From Ottelia alismoides (lineage: Eukaryota > Streptophyta > Magnoliopsida > Alismatales > Hydrocharitaceae), in assembly GCA_037367405.1 (NCBI GenBank), contig JAZKJV010001875.1, forward strand, positions 186,001 to 250,000: a stretch of 64,000 bases of DNA, written 5' to 3'. The notes below the pieces were generated by a model that saw only the letters and a list, made by a program, of their open reading frames with translations, searched no databases and had not been told where the DNA came from. The position numbers and the translations under genes are program-made. Positions 11,607-25,161 of the stretch are shown here, piece after piece (the stretch's first letter is position 1; each line of letters begins with the position of its first letter).

Positions 11607-14600
11607 ATGATGGATAGACAATCTCTTAGGCCGACTCTTACGACATTTCTTCCATGCGCACCTACCTATTCATCTAGGTTGGTATGGGATACAATCCGCA
11701 CACGGTCAGACTTCATATGGATTCGATGTACTCTTATCCTCAACGTATGCTGTTTATAATATATTGGATTAGAAAAGGCGGGTCGAAGCGGTGGTTGAAT
11801 GCTGTTAATGAGACATAGAATCGAGTCCTTGTGAATGGGCAAAGCCAGGTGCTCTTATTTGACGACGGTAGGGACGATTGCTTCCATTACTGACCAGAAA
11901 GACACCAAATTCTCCTTTAGGAGCTTCCACTGCGGTATAGGTAGAAGAAGCTGGTACGGAAAAACCCTCTGTATAAGGTTCGAAATGGTGAATTGAGGTA
12001 GAGTAGACTGAGGCCGGCGGTGGAAAGAATCATAGTCTCGTTTTGTCTCACGCTCTAGGTGTGACTCTGACCCTAGAGAGTTCTCTTCCTCTTCACAGTC
12101 TTCTTTTTCCCCACCTCCTTTGTCAGTTCTGCATCTACATGAGGACTTTTCACAGTCATAGTCTAGTTCAATAGATCTAGATCATGCAACGATCAATGCT
12201 AGCTTGCTTTCTTATTTATAGGCAGTACAGAGATAGATTCAGGAGCCAGGGCAGTTGATGATTGATATAAGAGCATAGATGATTCAGTTGAGAGAGAGTT
12301 GAGATATTTTAGATGAGCTAGAGACAAATTTACTGAGAGACCTTTCTGGATCTTCTCGCACCATTCTAAATATCCACAACCCTGGAGTTATGACTGTTAC
12401 CTATTGGATACATCTTCCTCCTATTTAAGGGTTATTTGTCCTTACACCTCATACAATTCAGATGCTGCCAATCTTTCATGGACAGTTCAATGAAGAGTCA
12501 CATTTACATCTTCGAGAGTTTGATTTGATATGAAATACAATATATGACTCTCGAGTTAAGGAGGATCCCATCGGTATGATAGCCTTTCCGTTCTCCCTGG
12601 CCGATAAGGCCGCCACTGGTTGCGACATTTAGGGAGAGTTCCTGAGCAGATTTTATCCAATTGGACGTACAAATGTTATGAGGTCTCTCACTATCAGCTT
12701 TGCCATGATACAAAATGAGTCATTCCATGAGGCATGGGCCGTCTTAGAGACCTGATTGACAGGTGCCTCCACCATGGTATTCCGAAGCTGAGCTTGGTTC
12801 AGATCTTCTTCAATGGGTTCACACCTGATATATAGAGGGTGGTGAGTGATGCTTGTGGCGGTTCAAACTTTTCGAAGCATGATGATGTTGTTTAGGATAT
12901 TTTTTGAGGAGATGGCATCTCATCATGCCACTCTATCCCATACATATTCTCATATTTAGATGGATTCACCCACACTTCTTCACTACTCTGTCGTGGCACA
13001 AGTTTAGGAGGGTCCTTCGATTCCTACCTCCTTGGATCCTCCGTCAGATGAGATGAGGGTTCTTAGTCAGATATTGGACCACCTAGAGGTTATTGATATA
13101 AGATGCCACCAATTATACAAGCTAGACAAGATCGACGAGCTTGTGAGGAGCATCAGGAACATGAAGAATCAGATTGTATAGATCCCATATATTCCATCTT
13201 CAGGGTCACCAGCTGGTTCCATGAGCAGAGAGAGATTCATTTTTTCCAGATATACAGTCTCTAGTACAACAGATACATCACTTTCAGCATGAGTTTGTGC
13301 CATACCCTCTTGTTCATGAGTTTGAGCCTTGTTGGATTTAGACTTTTACTCAATGAACATCATATTCTCTCTTGCAACAGCCACCTCAAAAGTTTTTGGA
13401 TGACTCGTCCGGTTTTCTAGGATATTCCTATGAGAACTCAGCTTTAGATTATCTTGCCTATATGGTTACCGATCAATATGATATATAGGATAGATATGGA
13501 TGATCTCAAGCAATAGATTTGGGATGTAGCACGTGATGAGACCACCATACACATGCATATGATATATTCTACTTCTCAATCACAGATGCCACCAGATTAT
13601 GTGGAGGATGTTGATTTCATATCTCTTAGTAGTGATAGAGTCCCAACTGGTAGTGAGTCAGCTAGGCCTATTACAGATGCACCAATGGATGGTACCTTTG
13701 AGCGAATTGAGCATGACATTGATAGCGGTGTTGATGCGGCTAGTATCCATGATGATCTAGATGGTGGTGTTGATGCCACCAAGTCTGAGGATATTGATGA
13801 TGATGTAGATGCCCTTCCTACTTTTGTACACAGTGATGAAGAGAGGAAAAAACAAAAAGATGGGAAAAAGATAAAATCAAGAAAAAGAAATAAAGACAAT
13901 ACTTCTTATGCTAGTTCTTCTTCAATTGAGGATACATATGTTGGTAGTCCTGATTTTGTAAAAGATCATCTCCAACTTCTTCTGATCCTCTGTGTACTAT
14001 TGTTAGGGAGGATGTAAAAATACCCTTCCAAGATGCTCTCAACCTAGGGAAGGGAGTAAAATTAGACAATATCAAAAAGACCCATCTTTAGAATTTCACG
14101 AACGGGATGCTAGACGAAATTGAGATTAAGATCATTCTTTTGGGGGGACTGGCCCACATTCCTCTTCTCTAGAATTGTTTGAAGTAGTATACCATACCAA
14201 AAAGAAAGAAGAGGAGAAATCACTGTTTTGAGAAACTACTATCAACCGTTGCCGCTTGTTACACCATCAGCATACATCTCCTAAAAAGAAAAAGAAAGAT
14301 GTGGGAGTACCATTTATCAGTTGTTAGATTTCAGACCATGAGTTCGAGCACACCTTGTTAGAAAACGGATCTTCAGTGAATAGTTTTTCCTTCCATCTTA
14401 TCGAGACACTTCATTTAGGGCCTCTCAAGCGAGACATGATGATTCTTCAGTTTCCAGATAGTTCGGTCAAGAGGCCGAAGGATATACATTAGGATGTTGT
14501 CATGATAGTACAAGGTAAAAAATTCATTATGGATTTTGTTGTCTTGGATTCTGACTCTTGAATACCATCACAAGATGCTGCCATTATTTTTGGTCGGCCT

Positions 14601-15055
14601 TTTCTACTTGCAGTCAGGTCCTTTATTGATTATGGGACAGATATGGTAACATTTCCCTCCAGCAACATAGTATCGATCTTTGAGCCGATAGAGAATTATG
14701 TATGAGATGAGTGTGCGACCATCACATCATATTCATGGGATTATGAGTTTATATATGATATTAGACAAGAGTTGTTGACTATGGAAGATATTATGACCCA
14801 AGTCCAAAGAGGCATACTTGGATATCATAGCCTTCTGTGATCCTCTTACTCAAGTTTGGAGATGTATTGATGAGTTTCGTGGAATTTACGCTATTGAGTC
14901 GAAACCGCTGGTGGCACCTGATTGTGACCCTTTGGAGGTCGAACTTGATTCATTTGTAGATCTTCTATTTGAGCCATATAGTTGCGAGAATGATGAGATC
15001 TTTCTTCAGATAGATTTCAATGAGGGATTTGTTGATTCCGAGTTAGAGTAGATAG
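11607..15055 (+). pseudogene. Decayed gag-protease of element O
   Basis: Begins ATGATGGATAGACAATCTC (MMDRQSLRPTL), aligned with the Y start MMGRRSLRQPL. Recognisable Gag pieces include HNPG near 12376 and QMLPIFHG followed by EESHLHLREF near 12455-12520, interrupted by stops and frameshifts. A still-open stretch (13553-14017) holds acidic linker with GVDAA/GVDAT repeats and a lysine-rich tract like the one before protease in Y. A protease C-terminal part (FVVLDSDS ... IIFGRPFLLAVRSFID) lies near 14525-14640. An acidic PR-RT linker remnant follows to 15050. Stops throughout make it non-functional. Confidence 0.75.
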
Positions 15056-15960
<905 letters not shown>

Positions 15961-15969
15961 ATTTTTTTC

Positions 15970-16455
15970 TTATACTTAGGATGTACTTTATCCAATCTAT
16001 AGGGGGCATAGACATTGTGTTGTTCATTTCATTCCTTTTTATTACCCTACTATTTTTTATACTTAGGGTATGATTTACCCTAAGTATAGGGGGTAATATC
16101 GCTCATTTTTGTCTTTGATTGTTTTCATTTTGTGTATCGTCTACTCCCTCACTTGTCCCTCAATTGTTGATATTCTTCTGTATACTTATGGATATTTTAC
16201 CCTAATTATAGGCGAGACATGCCGAGTCGTTTATTGTGTACGTTCTTTTAGCGTTGATCATCTTAATTTTTGAGTCTCCGATACTTAAGATTAGTTGATC
16301 CTAAGTATAGAGGAGATAATTGACTTCTATTTATTTATTCATTTATTCGTTATCCTTTTTTCATTATAGTATAGTATTCTTTTCACCAATCTATACTTAG
16401 CCTGAGTTATGTATTCCTTTGTTGCCTCTTTGTCACTATGAGGACATAGTTCACG
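15970..16455 (+). repeat. Hairpin/PPT-like repeat array of element O
   Basis: Four inverted-repeat units and a final half unit. The best has perfect 13-bp arms at 16058-16070 (TATACTTAGGGTA) and 16076-16088 with a 5-nt loop, and is followed by GGGGG. Degenerate units lie at about 15971-16006, 16181-16212 and 16280-16310. A half unit (TTAAGTACAGGGGG) lies at 16437-16450. The array lies in the same place as the array of element Y and shares its unit, so it was present in the common ancestor. Confidence 0.75.
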
Positions 16456-18042
16456 TTAAGTACAGGGGGTTTTGTACATATTTTCTATATATACTTTAGA
16501 AGCCATAACTCATACTTTATTGTATTTTTAATAATAAGGCTCTAAAAGTATGGTTTTATATTTTGGGTTTTTAAAATTGGATAGAAAACTATAAATATGA
16601 GTTATAAAAGAGCTTTAAAAAGTGTATATAAAATATATAGTAAAATACTTGTATGTGAAATTCTCAAATAAAAATTTGTGAATAAAATTATTTTGTAAAT
16701 ATTGTATAAATTTTATATAATTATATATATAATATGTAAAAAACTCTTTTAAAAAATATATAATACTTGTGAATTCTTGTAAATATTTTAGTTCACTAAC
16801 TCTTTCAAAAATACAAAAAAAATAAAAGTTTTATAATTAAGTAAAAATTTGCAATATTCTTAAAATTGTACATAAAACATAAAATTGAAAAATTCACCTC
16901 ATAAAAAAATTATCACATTCATTTGCATTTTTTAGAATTAGTTTGATTCTTGAACCTAATGGAGCTAAGTCTGAAGGTTGGAGCTTGGTTTAGGCCTTAA
17001 TCTACTTAATTCTAAAGGGACTTTATTAGGAACTGGAATTAAAACTCTTCAAGACTTTGACTTAATTCTTTGGGTTATATAGAATTGTGTTCAGAATTCA
17101 ACTTAAAATTGCCTTAGTAGGACACCTTGTGTCATTCATTTAATTCTTCATCATTTAAACCAATTTCGAACTCATGCACACCACACTTAGCTCGAATTGT
17201 ATGGGGATGCGAAGGACAGTCTATTTCAGTGTTGCATTTCATCCTTGTCTAGTGGAGTTGATGTCTACAGATAGAATTGTGGGTTGAAATAAAGTTTCGG
17301 ATGAGGGATAGATCTGTTGGCACAATTTTTCCAAGACCCCAAAAATGTACAGAAGAAAAGATGCTATATCCGCCAGAGCATAAAATATCAATGCAATGCA
17401 ATAACAATACAACAACAATATTTTCTTCCAAAAAGAATCCAAATACCAAATACATACATGACCACAATAGTCCAAGCTTCAGAGAGCCTGCATATCTTGG
17501 TGGATACTTAAATAAACTGACCAAACTTCACATGAGATGTGACTATGCTGATCGTACTCCAATTCACTTCTCATTCTTCTACTTCCTTCCCCATTTCGAT
17601 TATGGACACAACATGACCTGAAATCAAAAGGAAATGTCCCCCTCCTCAAGGGTCGAGTAGCTGGATGAGGGCCCAATGGGAGTGTATTACTGGGGTGGGC
17701 AGTTTCTTTGCTTCTTTAAGAAGGAAAAGCTAACACCTTTCACACACGGTACAACATAATTTAAAGGTTGAATTGTTTGTGTGATGTAGAGCTTCCAGTT
17801 GAGGTTAACCTGGATAATGATATGTGGAACTTGAGGACTGTTGAGACCTAAATCCTAATTTTAACAAGGTCCCAACAAACTGATAGTCCAAAGGTTTATT
17901 CTAAGTTTTTGATATTATGTGAAGTGAAATTAGATTTAAAGAAACAATCATGTTCTAAGTTCTTTTCTTTTTCTTTTTATCTTTCATTTATTCTTAGAAT
18001 AAGTGTTTGTTATGGGACTAGCAAAGCTAAATTATAGGGTAA
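16456..18042 (+). other. Element O 3' non-coding region with decayed polypurine tract
   Basis: Matches the 32411-33978 region of Y in order: tatatactttag ... ataactcatacttt near 16490, gtgggttgaaataaag near 17280, aagtgtttgttatgggactagc near 18001. It ends in attatagggtaa, a mutated form of the Y tract aagcataggggg. Overlapping frames of 65-114 codons at 17239-17676, on both strands, have no conserved counterpart in Y and are not believed. Confidence 0.6.
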
Positions 18043-20308
18043 TATTGAATCCATGATTCATCTCCTTTATTCTTTCATTTTGGCTAAAATCCTTGGTAAC
18101 AAATATGTAACTATTCACTAATTCTCACTAGTTAATATTCTAACCTCATTTTTTAATATTATATATTTAACAGTTATTTTATCCAGAATAAGTTAGTAAA
18201 GGAAAAAACTAAAAGAAGAAGCATGTATCGATGTAAATATATACAGACTGATCCTATCCCTGAGACCTTATCAATATTGACTTAGTCGACAAAATAAATT
18301 TGTAGGGGAGATAAGGATTAGAACATATAAAAAATTAGAAAATAAAGATCATCAATGCACATATATATATATATTTACAATGTACAAATGTTTAACTATT
18401 TTATTTATCATTTAGAAATTTTCAAATCAAAATATTTCCTTCGTGAAAGTTGTTAATAAAAATATATGCTAATTTATAAAATTATATCTGAAAAAATTAT
18501 TTAAAATATATAATAACATTGAACTGAAGAAGCTGTAAAAGTTGACTTTTCAAGTTCATAAATATTTATAGGATACTCGAAATCGATCAAATTCATTGTT
18601 AAAATTTGTTTTATAACTTTGTATTTATTAAAAATAGCAAAAAATATAATAAAATATGGTGAGTTTTGGCATTTGGACGCCTTTCTATATATGTACTATA
18701 TGTATATCAAACTTCCTTATTTTCTATTTAATTACTGCTAATTCCGATTAACTTAATTCTTTTCATAAATTGTTTATAAAAATAAAATAAAAATATAAAA
18801 ATAAAATATAAAACTAATTGTTAATAAATATCAATAAATCTTAAAACTAAAAAGTTGTAAAGATAAATTTTCGAACCTCATGTCTCGACCATATGTGAAT
18901 TGTGCGTGCTTACTTTTAAAGCTCTTTTTATAAAATTATCTACCAAATAAAAGTGATTTAACTAAAACCAGAGCTAATATGCAAAAAGTAGGTTTTGGGA
19001 CCCTATTGATATAGTTGTAAATGCATCTTAATTCATTTTTATTTAATTTATATTTTTTCATATACTTTTATTCTTTATTAATATTTTATTAGTAAGAAAA
19101 AATAAAAAATAGTAAAAAATAAATCATTTAAATAATGAAATTATTTAGTTATATATGTATCATATACTTATGCTATATATATGTGTATGTATTTATTTAA
19201 CTAATTAAATAAATAAATAATATTATATATTTATTTATTTAGAATTTATAATAAATTATTTATTTAATTTTTTATATTTGTATTTATTTATTTACTACTA
19301 TAATTATTGATTTAAGTTAATTAATTTAATTAATTATTAATGTTAATTAATTTATTTTTTGTTTATTTCTCTCTCACCCCTCTTCTCCTTTCTTTGTGGA
19401 CGACCTTCCTCCTTCCTCTTCTTCCCCACTTCCCGTCACCACTTCGTCTCCTCTTCTCCTTCCTCTTTAACCACTTAACCGCCTGACCATTAGGTCGTTC
19501 TCCTTGCCAGCATGGTCTCCAAGCTTCTCCCTCCTCTATTTAATGGTTGTCACCCTCTCCGAGTTTGTAAATTCACTATTTGCACCATCTCCGATTGGTG
19601 AGCTCCCAGAGAGAGTCGAGGGGGTGATATTATCTCATTATCTACCGTCGAGCGAGAAAGGAAGGGTATGTAGCAAGATCGTTACCATAGCGAAGCTCTG
19701 ATTCGTCGTGATCCAATCCCCCACGAGCTTTGTCGTCGTGTAGAGGCAATGATCATCTAGAGATACTGCTCCATGTTTCCAAGCGAGTATTCACACCACT
19801 ACATTCTCTAGTTTCTCCAGGTTATATCCTATCTACTAGTACTTCATCTAGATCTTCTCTCCATTCTATATCAATCCTTCTGATTTCTATTCTCAAATCA
19901 ATTTCAATCAATCTCAAGTAATCTTTATCTATGTTCTCATCTCCACCTTCATTCCTTACATCTCTCTTTTATCTCACATACCTAAACAAGTCTAGCTATG
20001 TATGGTGGCTAGAGATCTGGAGCGAGTTTCTCCATCCATGATCGCTTCTCATTCACCCTTCCTGATTCGATTGAGGTCTGAGCCTTTGAGCTCGAGACAT
20101 TCTTCAATTGCAGGTCATAAAAGTAATACATTAACTGGAGGCTAGAGACCTGGTTGAAGTTGTTTCTGCAGCATTTATTCATCATCAAGTACCTTCCGTT
20201 GAGATAATATGCAAAAGCATCATCGACGATCAGAGTTTAGATCCGAAATCTTGCCATTGCCTAGGGATTTCAAGGATGAAGCACCTCCCAAACATGAAAC
20301 CTTCAGAG
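18043..20308 (+). repeat. Element O 3' LTR, left part
   Basis: Starts tattgaatccatgattcatc, equivalent to TGATGAATCC of the 5' LTR with the terminal dinucleotide mutated, so the exact first base is uncertain by 1-2 nt. It corresponds to 3832-5820 of the 5' LTR. It is interrupted after CAGAG (20304-20308) by the young element. Confidence 0.78.
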
Positions 20309-23300
20309 TGATGAATACCCATTCATCACTCTTTATTCTATTATTTTAGCTACAAAAACCTTTTGCAAATACATGTAGATATGTGTAAATACAAATAATT
20401 ACCAAAAGCATGCATTGTGTAAAAACCTATAATTAGCATGTTTTTGTGCACAAAATAAAAGAATAAAGAGCAAAAAGAAAAAGAGGGAAATATTTAGAAT
20501 AAATATTGAGCAACCTAACCCAAGGGAGGGCTCAGCATGGGCCTGACCGCATAAAAGCCAAAGTAGAGGGAGATAGGGGCTCACATGTGTGTATACTTCT
20601 GTAAATAAATAAAATATTTTCCTCACCCAAAAATATGTTGTAAATATATTTGTATATATTTTGTGTATATTTAGAGGCTATTAAAAACAAAACAAAAAGA
20701 TAAAAATCAAAAATTCAAAAATACCCTTCCTTCACCATGTACATGAACCACACCTTTGTATTTATTTAACCCTATAAATAAATTCAATTATTTTCTAAAC
20801 TTTTTGTGAATATTCTATGGCATATTTTGTAAATAAAATAAATAACAAGAAACAAAATAAAAATCAAATAAAAATTACAAAATTGAAAATACAAAAATAC
20901 ATTGTATAAATACCATGTATATAAATGTATTCAACCATTTATTTCACCCTTGTATATAAGTGATAAAAATAAAATAAAAATATTCTTTAATTCCTCATTT
21001 TATCTTGTAAATAAATAAAATACAAAATGAGCATAAAATACATAAAAATAACAAATAAAAAAAAAATCAAAAATAAAAATCCATATAGTGTACATATACC
21101 TATATATAGAGCTAACCTATTTTTTTTTCCAAAAATTAAATAAAAATCACCAAAAAATAGAAAAAAATAAAAGAAAAATATTTCATGTTTTGAGTTTTAT
21201 TTAATTCGGCCTATTTCTGCCCTAAAATAAATAAACAAAATCAGGTACACGTGGCAGTGTCTGACTGGTCCACGGGGGAATGTTGACCCCGGTCAACTCC
21301 CCCGCGACCTCCTTCCTTTTCTGGAAGTCGCGTGCCGCGCCTTCTTCCCCGATTTTTCCCACGCGCTCCAGGCTGTCACCCACTCAACCCCCGCGCCCGG
21401 ATTCTTCGCCATTCATCCCTCTCCCTCGCCGGATCCTTCGCCACGAAATCGAAGCTTTCCATCGCTGTCCACCCTCAACCCTAATCGCCCGGTCACTCTA
21501 TATATTCTTCCCCTCCGCCGCCTCCGCGCCGCATCTTTGGACCCTCTCCTTCTTCCCCGTGACCTCCATCGGCTCCGCAAGAGTGACAGCGAGCGTCAGC
21601 CCTTGTTGCAGTGAGGTGAGGAGGCGTATCCTTTGATCCGGCGTACTTCGCCGTCCTTGCTCCGCCGCCGGCGTTGAGCACCGAGCTTCAGGCCTTGACG
21701 CCCTTCGAAGCTACGACCCGGAGATAGCCACGCTCCAGCACAGTCTCCAGCATCCATCAGGTAACCTTAGCTCTTTCTAATTTCTTCTAATTTTAGATTA
21801 CGCCCAAATCACATCTCCGACGCATCTCGCTGATTCCGGCCACCTCGCGTATCATCTCGACCTTCCGACCCGACCATCACCTTCACCGTGTTCCCACGCA
21901 CCTTCTTCACCCATTCGCACAACCCAGATCGCACAGGATCTGGGATTCGAGTTCCCTCACTGTCGCTTCGCCGGAGCTCTTTCGCCACGCCGCACCGTCC
22001 ACCTTCACCCCGCCTTCTTGGGTCGAGGCACTTTGCCCTCGACCCGTGAAGCTTCTGAACTCTTTTGCAGGTCCAAAGGGAGGCGTCTGAGCCCCCCCCA
22101 ACTTCAAGCCAGGAGCTTCTCCTCCGCCGTCCTTGCTCGAGCTCCTCGGAGCTCGGTTTGACCACCGGAGACCAGTAGCAGCTGCGGAACTTCACGCCGG
22201 AGCTTCTCCGACCTTCAGGCGCAGCAGAGGAGAGAGGGGACGCCTTCACGAGGCCGGCGAAGTTCGCCGGCCATCAGTTCTTCGAGGACCCTCCATCGCC
22301 GTCCGATCGTCCTCCTCGCTCCAGTTCAGATCTTGGCCGTCCATCCTTGGAGCTACCAGTACCGTCCGATCAGAGGAGGAGCCATCTGGAGCGCCCACCA
22401 GCCGCAGCCGTTCGATCTACACGTGGCGCGCATCCAACGCTTCCTTAATAAAGGGGTAAATATCATAGGGCCCCTTCGTAGTTTGTTTATTTCAGTTTAG
22501 TCCTGTAACTTTTAATTCACGTTGTTTATTTTCTGGGATATTTGCATAGAGACCCTCGCGCTTAATTTTATTTGCAATTATACCCCTGCCAGTAGTGAAC
22601 CACGTGCTTCGTCACGTGTTACTTTGGGATTTTTGCATCTTTAGCCCTGTAGTTCTGGAATGTTAATGAATGCATGAAATGTTTTGTTTATTTGCAAATG
22701 TACCCCTGTGAGCACTTTATATGCGCATGTGCGTTTTTATTTTGGGTAAATTGCATATAAGCCCCTGGACTTTTGATACGAGTTATCAATTGGTCCTTGG
22801 AACTTATTTTTATTACATTTAGGTCCTTGAGTGCCCCAGGCACGTGCTTGGCACGTGACTTCTTGGGTATTTTGCACCAGGACCCCAGAACTTTTGGGTA
22901 TTTGCACATAGGTCCCTGTGCACAGTGCCCCACCTTTCTTTTTGAATAAAATATCAAACGACCTCCAAATCCAATGAAATTTTGACACATGGCTCCTGCC
23001 ATGGTGTAGGAATTTCTATGATTTTTGGGGACATTTTGGATTTCATTTATTATTTTTAAAAATTCAAAAACCCATATTTTCGCCACTGTTTGACTTTAAA
23101 ATTACCAAAAAAATATAAAAACTCCATTAAAAATTCTAAAAAAATTAGATATTGTTGTTTACTGGTTGTTTGATTTTCTAGCCAATTTTGGCTATTTTTC
23201 ATTACTTAAAAACCCTAAAAATTGAAAAACCCCTAAAAACTCATAAAAATTGTAGTAAATAAATTAAAAATCCAAAAACAATAATTAGGGTGCCTAAATT

Positions 23301-23869
23301 TTCCTTATTTTTTGTAGATTATAGGAAAATTACCTTTAGGGCTTTTTGAGATCCAAAAGTATTTTATTTTTGGGTCTTAAGCCTTGCTGGACAGTACCCT
23401 ATTTTTGTCACATTGTTTGATTTTTAATAAATAATTTACCCATTAGAAAAATCCCAAAAATTCACCAAAAACAGTAAAAAACATTTAAAACATAAAAACC
23501 AATTTTCTGGAATTTTTGCTTCATTTTTGTGTGTAGTATAAATTGTTGAAGTTGCCCTGTATTTACTTTCTCTCATTTTCTCATCTTTTAAAAAAAAATC
23601 TAAAAAAATATAAAAACAAATAAAAAACCAAAAAAAAGGACTCTCTTGGATTTCTGACTACATCGTAGGCCGCAAGGCCAATCTGTGCTCCTTGTGTTCG
23701 ACCCTGGGAGCTATACCAGGTTAAATCCTCTAGCTATACCGCTCTTCTTTGTTTTGATTGATTTGATATTTTCTGAGTGGTTATCTTTCTTGATATACGT
23801 GGTCTGATTGCTTGGGTCACAACGACCTGATTTTTGTACCTCATTCCCTAGTGTCCAGACCTGTTATCA
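20309..23869 (+). repeat. Element Y 5' LTR
   Basis: Starts TGATGAATACCCATTCATCA, a 20-nt inverted repeat with 8-bp arms, and ends CTGTTATCA. It has an AT-rich first kilobase, a GC-rich promoter block (21240-22440) with a TATA box, and a U5 part with alternating cacgtg-rich and AT-rich stretches. A conserved block at 23652-23740 centres on TGTTCGACCCTGGG. Frames of 62-146 codons in the GC-rich block occur on both strands and overlap the promoter, so they are not annotated. Confidence 0.95.
21498..21505 (+). promoter_or_regulatory. LTR TATA box (element Y 5' LTR)
   Basis: CTATATAT is followed by a pyrimidine-rich ttcttcccctccgccgcc block. The same TATA-plus-pyrimidine arrangement occurs at 35167 (3' LTR), 61135 (element E), 57756 (LTR D) and, on the minus strand, near 42210 (solo LTR). 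Transcription would be expected to start about 30 bp downstream. This is the likely promoter of the genomic RNA encoding Gag-Pol. Confidence 0.65.
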
Positions 23870-23872
23870 GAA

Positions 23873-23890
23873 TGGCGCCGTTGCCGGGGA
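23873..23890 (+). other. Primer-binding site, tRNA-Asp (element Y)
   Basis: TGGCGCCGTTGCCGGGGA is the exact complement of the last 18 nt (CCA included) of plant tRNA-Asp(GUC). It lies three bases after the LTR end. This is the minus-strand DNA primer site typical of the Athila lineage. Confidence 0.93.
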
Positions 23891-25161
23891 GCACGGCTTT
23901 GTAGTCAGTTTTCATTCTTCTATTTTTGTCTCTCTACATTATAGCTGTTTTCTGACACTCTCTCTTTCTAATTTTTGTGCGAGGTACTGCTTGGAACTTG
24001 GAGTACATTTTTTTTGAGGACCCGCACGGGAAGAAAAGCAGGAGGAAGAGAGAGAGAGAAGAAATTTTTATTTCAGAAAGAGAGAGAGGACATTATTTCT
24101 TGTAATAATTTAGGACTTGGACCTTGGACATTTGTGGACATTTGTAACTTAGCGGGTCTGTTTCGCTGAGCACCGGTGTGCTCGGGGGACCCATTCGGAT
24201 TTTCGCGGCTTTTATCGTGGTTTTCATAGCTAGCTGCCTTTTCCGGTGTTTACGCGGTTTTTTTTTCTCGAGCCCCTAGATTTAGGAATTTCTGTTGATT
24301 GTGACGTAGATATCTAAGGCCCAACACTTAATAGAATATCTGTTCCCATAGAACGTAATTGGACCTTGATAAAATTCACTGAAAAAGTTAGTTTAATTGA
24401 ATTTGAGACCACGTGCCGTGAGGAGTCACATACAGCGCTGGCAGGACCCGTTGTGGCGGGCACCGAGTGACTCCCAAGATCGGACTCCGGACTCGATTCG
24501 GTTAGCTAACTATTGTTCTTCACGATCAATAGAAGTTGCTCATCTAGGACTCGGTTTTTCCTCGTTGCATCATTTAGGTAGTTTAATTCTGTATTTAAAT
24601 TCTGCGTGGATCACTTGCATGTAGAGTGCTGGAGACAAGGTACGCATTTCTTTCTCTGCATGCATCATTGATTTTCTCGCGCATCGGTTTTTTTCGCCCT
24701 CTCCCTCTGTTTTTGGCTTAATCATCAGGAGAATCGGAAAAACCGTTAGGCCGCTTGTATTTATTTAAAAAATTTTAAAAGAAAAACAATAAAAATTGGG
24801 ACTGGATAACTCTATTGACCCTATAAGACACTCACATTAAAAATTTGTCTTGGGGAGAGCAACCCCCTCATTGTTTGGTTTGATTGTGCGAGAGAGTGAC
24901 CCGAACACTAGGTAAAGCCCTCCGGTGCTCATCTCGACTGATTACCGACTATTCTGTGCGGGACAGTCGGTTGAGAGAGTATCGGGTATCCCAGCAGGTC
25001 ACGTAATCGCTCTGATATCTTGTGTGTTCACCAAATAAAATTGACCAGATAAATCGACCGAGCTTTCACGGTCTTCAGATTGTGTTGAGTTGGTGAACAA
25101 GGGGTTTGCTTTGTGATCATATTTTCTCCAGATCCCATCCGCCCAACTCGCCAAGATCAAG
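23891..25161 (+). other. Element Y untranslated leader
   Basis: About 1.27 kb before the Gag-Pol start, with no conserved coding frame. It holds a block at 24598-24690 (ctgcgtggatcacttgcatg ... ctctgcatgcatcattgat) shared with the leaders of element O and the relic at 49012. It also holds a gagcaccggtgtgctcgggg stretch near 24167 shared with element E near 63875. Such conservation in non-coding RNA fits a packaging, dimerisation or translation-control role, but none is shown. Confidence 0.7.

Noticed and set aside
17239..17676. Overlapping ORFs of 64-114 codons in the 3' region of element O as an env-like relic
   Set aside because: Open on both strands and not conserved with the homologous part of Y; no signal peptide or membrane pattern shared.
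21280..22459. ORFs of 62-146 codons in the GC-rich LTR block (also at 34949-36128 and 60862-62160)
   Set aside because: They lie on both strands, overlap each other and the TATA box, and are explained by high GC content and DNA-level conservation between LTRs.
22688..23086. 132-codon minus-strand ORF in the U5 part of the Y LTR
   Set aside because: Identical in both Y LTRs only because the LTRs are young; the E counterpart is broken and shorter, and no domain is recognisable.
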